Source of the DNA: Russula earlei
Lineage: Eukaryota; Basidiomycota; Agaricomycetes; Russulales; Russulaceae
Direction: 5' to 3'
Length of the DNA: 43,553 bases
Assembly: GCA_025769875.1 (NCBI GenBank)
Contig: JAGFNK010000437.1
Location: 1 to 43,553, forward strand
Part shown: in pieces, positions 42,300-43,553 of the stretch
How the letters are laid out: each line of letters begins with the position of its first letter
Numbering within the stretch: the first letter of the stretch is position 1
The notes under the pieces: generated by a model
What the model was told of the DNA's origin: nothing
The model's database searches: none
The model's input: only the letters and a program-made list of their open reading frames with translations
Program-made: the position numbers and the translations under genes

Positions 42300-42722
42300 G
42301 GTGAGAAGAACCCCTAGGTGGTTTCTAAGGCAGCTGGTGCTCCAATTAACAAGGGGGTTTAGCGCTTTAGGAAGGGGTAGCCTAGGATCATCCTATCTTC
42401 TCCTAAATTCGTAACATAAAAGGTGAGGAGTCATGTGGTGGGTCCATGTCGCACAGCTATGTGGGCATAGTGAGTTAGCGCTCCGCCCTGGTTACTGGTG
42501 CCATCTATGTTGATGATGGGTCTGGGGTTTTTGAGGGTTCAAAGTGGGATTTGTAGTTTTCCCACAATTCCTTGGCTGATGAAGTTTTCCATTGCTCCAC
42601 TGTCTAGGAGCGCTTGGCCAGTCTTTCCATTTGTTGTAATTATAAAGGAACTTTCATTGAGTTTTCTTTATGTTGAACAATGGTATCTATGTGGGCCTCA
42701 GTACCGACTGTCGTACCTTGGC
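42300..42722 (-). pseudogene. Retropepsin-like protease region of the gypsy element
   Basis: The minus strand reads ALLDSGAMENFISQGIV with the DSG active site at 42596-42604, then INIDGTSNQGGALTHYAHIAV and a MILGYPFL segment near 42390, the usual layout of a Ty3/gypsy protease. A stop after LQIPL and others break it. Confidence 0.75.
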
Positions 42723-43553
42723 CTAGAGAAAATCCTCTTTGAGGATGAGGTCCCAGAGTTTGGCTCTATCTTCTGCTGGTAGTGTTTTCATTCGGGCCAC
42801 CATTGTGGAGGCTTCTTCCTCCTTGGGTGGTTCTGGGGTTGGTTCGGTAGTGCATGCCTTGGAAGTGGTGGGGGCCGTGTTTTTGGGGCATTTCTGGCTG
42901 AGGTGGCCTTTTTCCCTGCAATGGAAGCAATGCCCTTCTTTTGCCAATTGTTTCCTTTCTTCTTCAGTAAGCTTCTTAAAGTTGGACTTGGTGGCGTCCA
43001 CTTGCATTTGGTCAGGGTGATGGGACTTGTGTTCCAAGGGGGAGTGTGTAGTTTTTCCTTTAAGTTTCTCTCTGATGGTGATGAATCATTGATGTTGCCT
43101 TCTGGCCTCCTCCTTCCATTCTTGAAGAGTGGTGGGCCAGACATCTCTGTTTAAAATCGCGTGGTAGAGTCTGGTCTTTAGTCTGTTTTTGAAGCTCTCA
43201 ATAGCAATAATGTCTGTTTCTAACCACCCAGTTTTGGTCAGAAGCTGTTCGAAGGTGGAGATATAGTCATCAAGGGAGTCCTTCTACAGTTTGACAAGAG
43301 CCCTTGGGCATCTTCTTTCTCCGCAGTGTTGGGTGAACTTGAATGTGAAGTCTGTGACAAAGTTATTCCATAATGCTTTGTCCAATCTGTTGACAGGGTT
43401 TTGGGCCCTGTTTACCTTTTCCCTGAGTTGCAGCTGTTGAGTTGACCCATTCTTTGACCTTTTCTCCTTGAATGTAGGAGAGGGCCAACATTACTCGTTT
43501 GAAGGGGGAAATCATCACTGCTTTGTCATTGTTGAGACCCAGTACAAGTTGAA
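42723..43553 (-). pseudogene. Gag of the gypsy element, with CCHC knuckle, running off the window
   Basis: The C-terminal part (42723-43037) has the zinc knuckle CFHCREKGHLSQKCP (42888-42929), a Pro/Glu-rich linker and a final helix with MVARMKTLPAEDRAKLWDL. Upstream pieces (43038-43553) match gypsy Gag: FVTDFTFKFTQHC, DDYISTFEQLLTKTGWLETD, FKNRLKTRLYHAILNRDVWP, TTLQEWKEEARRQ. At least three stops interrupt it. The N-terminus, primer-binding site and 5' LTR are beyond 43553. Confidence 0.88.

Noticed and set aside
1..43553. CRISPR array, prokaryotic operon or phage-type defence system
   Set aside because: Spliceosomal introns, LTR and hAT elements and basidiomycete-type protein families show eukaryotic nuclear DNA. 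No regular repeat-spacer pattern was seen.

Overview
The window looks like nuclear DNA of a mushroom-forming basidiomycete (Agaricomycetes). The evidence is genes split by many introns of about 50 nt with GT..AG ends, a 14-exon DUF6533-type membrane protein gene, a decayed NLR (NACHT/ankyrin-type) gene, and dense LTR, hAT and MULE elements. The species cannot be named from the sequence alone.

The window alternates between two base compositions with sharp borders. CpG-rich blocks (about 0.96-10.4, 18.1-22.95, 25.2-30.3 and 38.15-38.68 kb) hold host genes and one young LTR. CpG-poor blocks (about 0-0.96, 10.5-18.0, 23.0-25.1, 30.3-38.1 and 38.7-43.55 kb) hold old transposable elements in which CG has mostly become TG or CA. 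Within those elements several lesions can be traced to this: CGA arginine codons turned into TGA stops, and an integrase catalytic Asp turned into Asn. This is the mark of cytosine methylation followed by deamination, or of a RIP-like process aimed at CpG.

Left arm: a CpG-poor repeat ending in an A-tail (1-957); an unrecognised coding-like stretch (about 1.3-2.3 kb); an apparently intact DUF6533-type gene (2662-4370); a 106-bp retroposed insert with a 15-bp target duplication (4687-4822); and a broken NLR gene with ankyrin repeats (about 6.7-8.25 kb).

Middle: a 393-bp foldback element (10531-10923); nested solo LTRs (12487-14983), two of them with exact 5-bp duplications; a copia-like LTR with its primer-binding site (16788-17132); a small hAT-like element (17496-18080); and a host gene island with a 64-aa protein, an OTU-family cysteine peptidase (528 aa, 5 exons) and a divergent 256-aa protein. 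Next is a 2.25-kb hAT transposon with an exact 8-bp target duplication (22956-25208) and a recognisable transposase remnant, followed by a tandem repeat array with a TATA box and some hypothetical genes, including a possible small secreted protein (29889-30322).

Right arm (33.7-43.55 kb): an insertion stack. An LTR-A copy was hit by a gag-only element (LTR-D). That was hit by a minus-strand Ty3/gypsy chromovirus (gag, protease, RT, RNase H, integrase, chromodomain, 3' LTR-B), whose 5' part lies beyond the window. The chromovirus was then hit by solo LTR-A and by young solo LTR-C. Both late LTRs sit inside an extra ORF ('ORF3', about 500 codons) downstream of the chromodomain. Reading across the two insertion points keeps the frame, and the only internal stops are three CGA-to-TGA changes. 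ORF3 is the most unusual coding object here, and I do not recognise its family.
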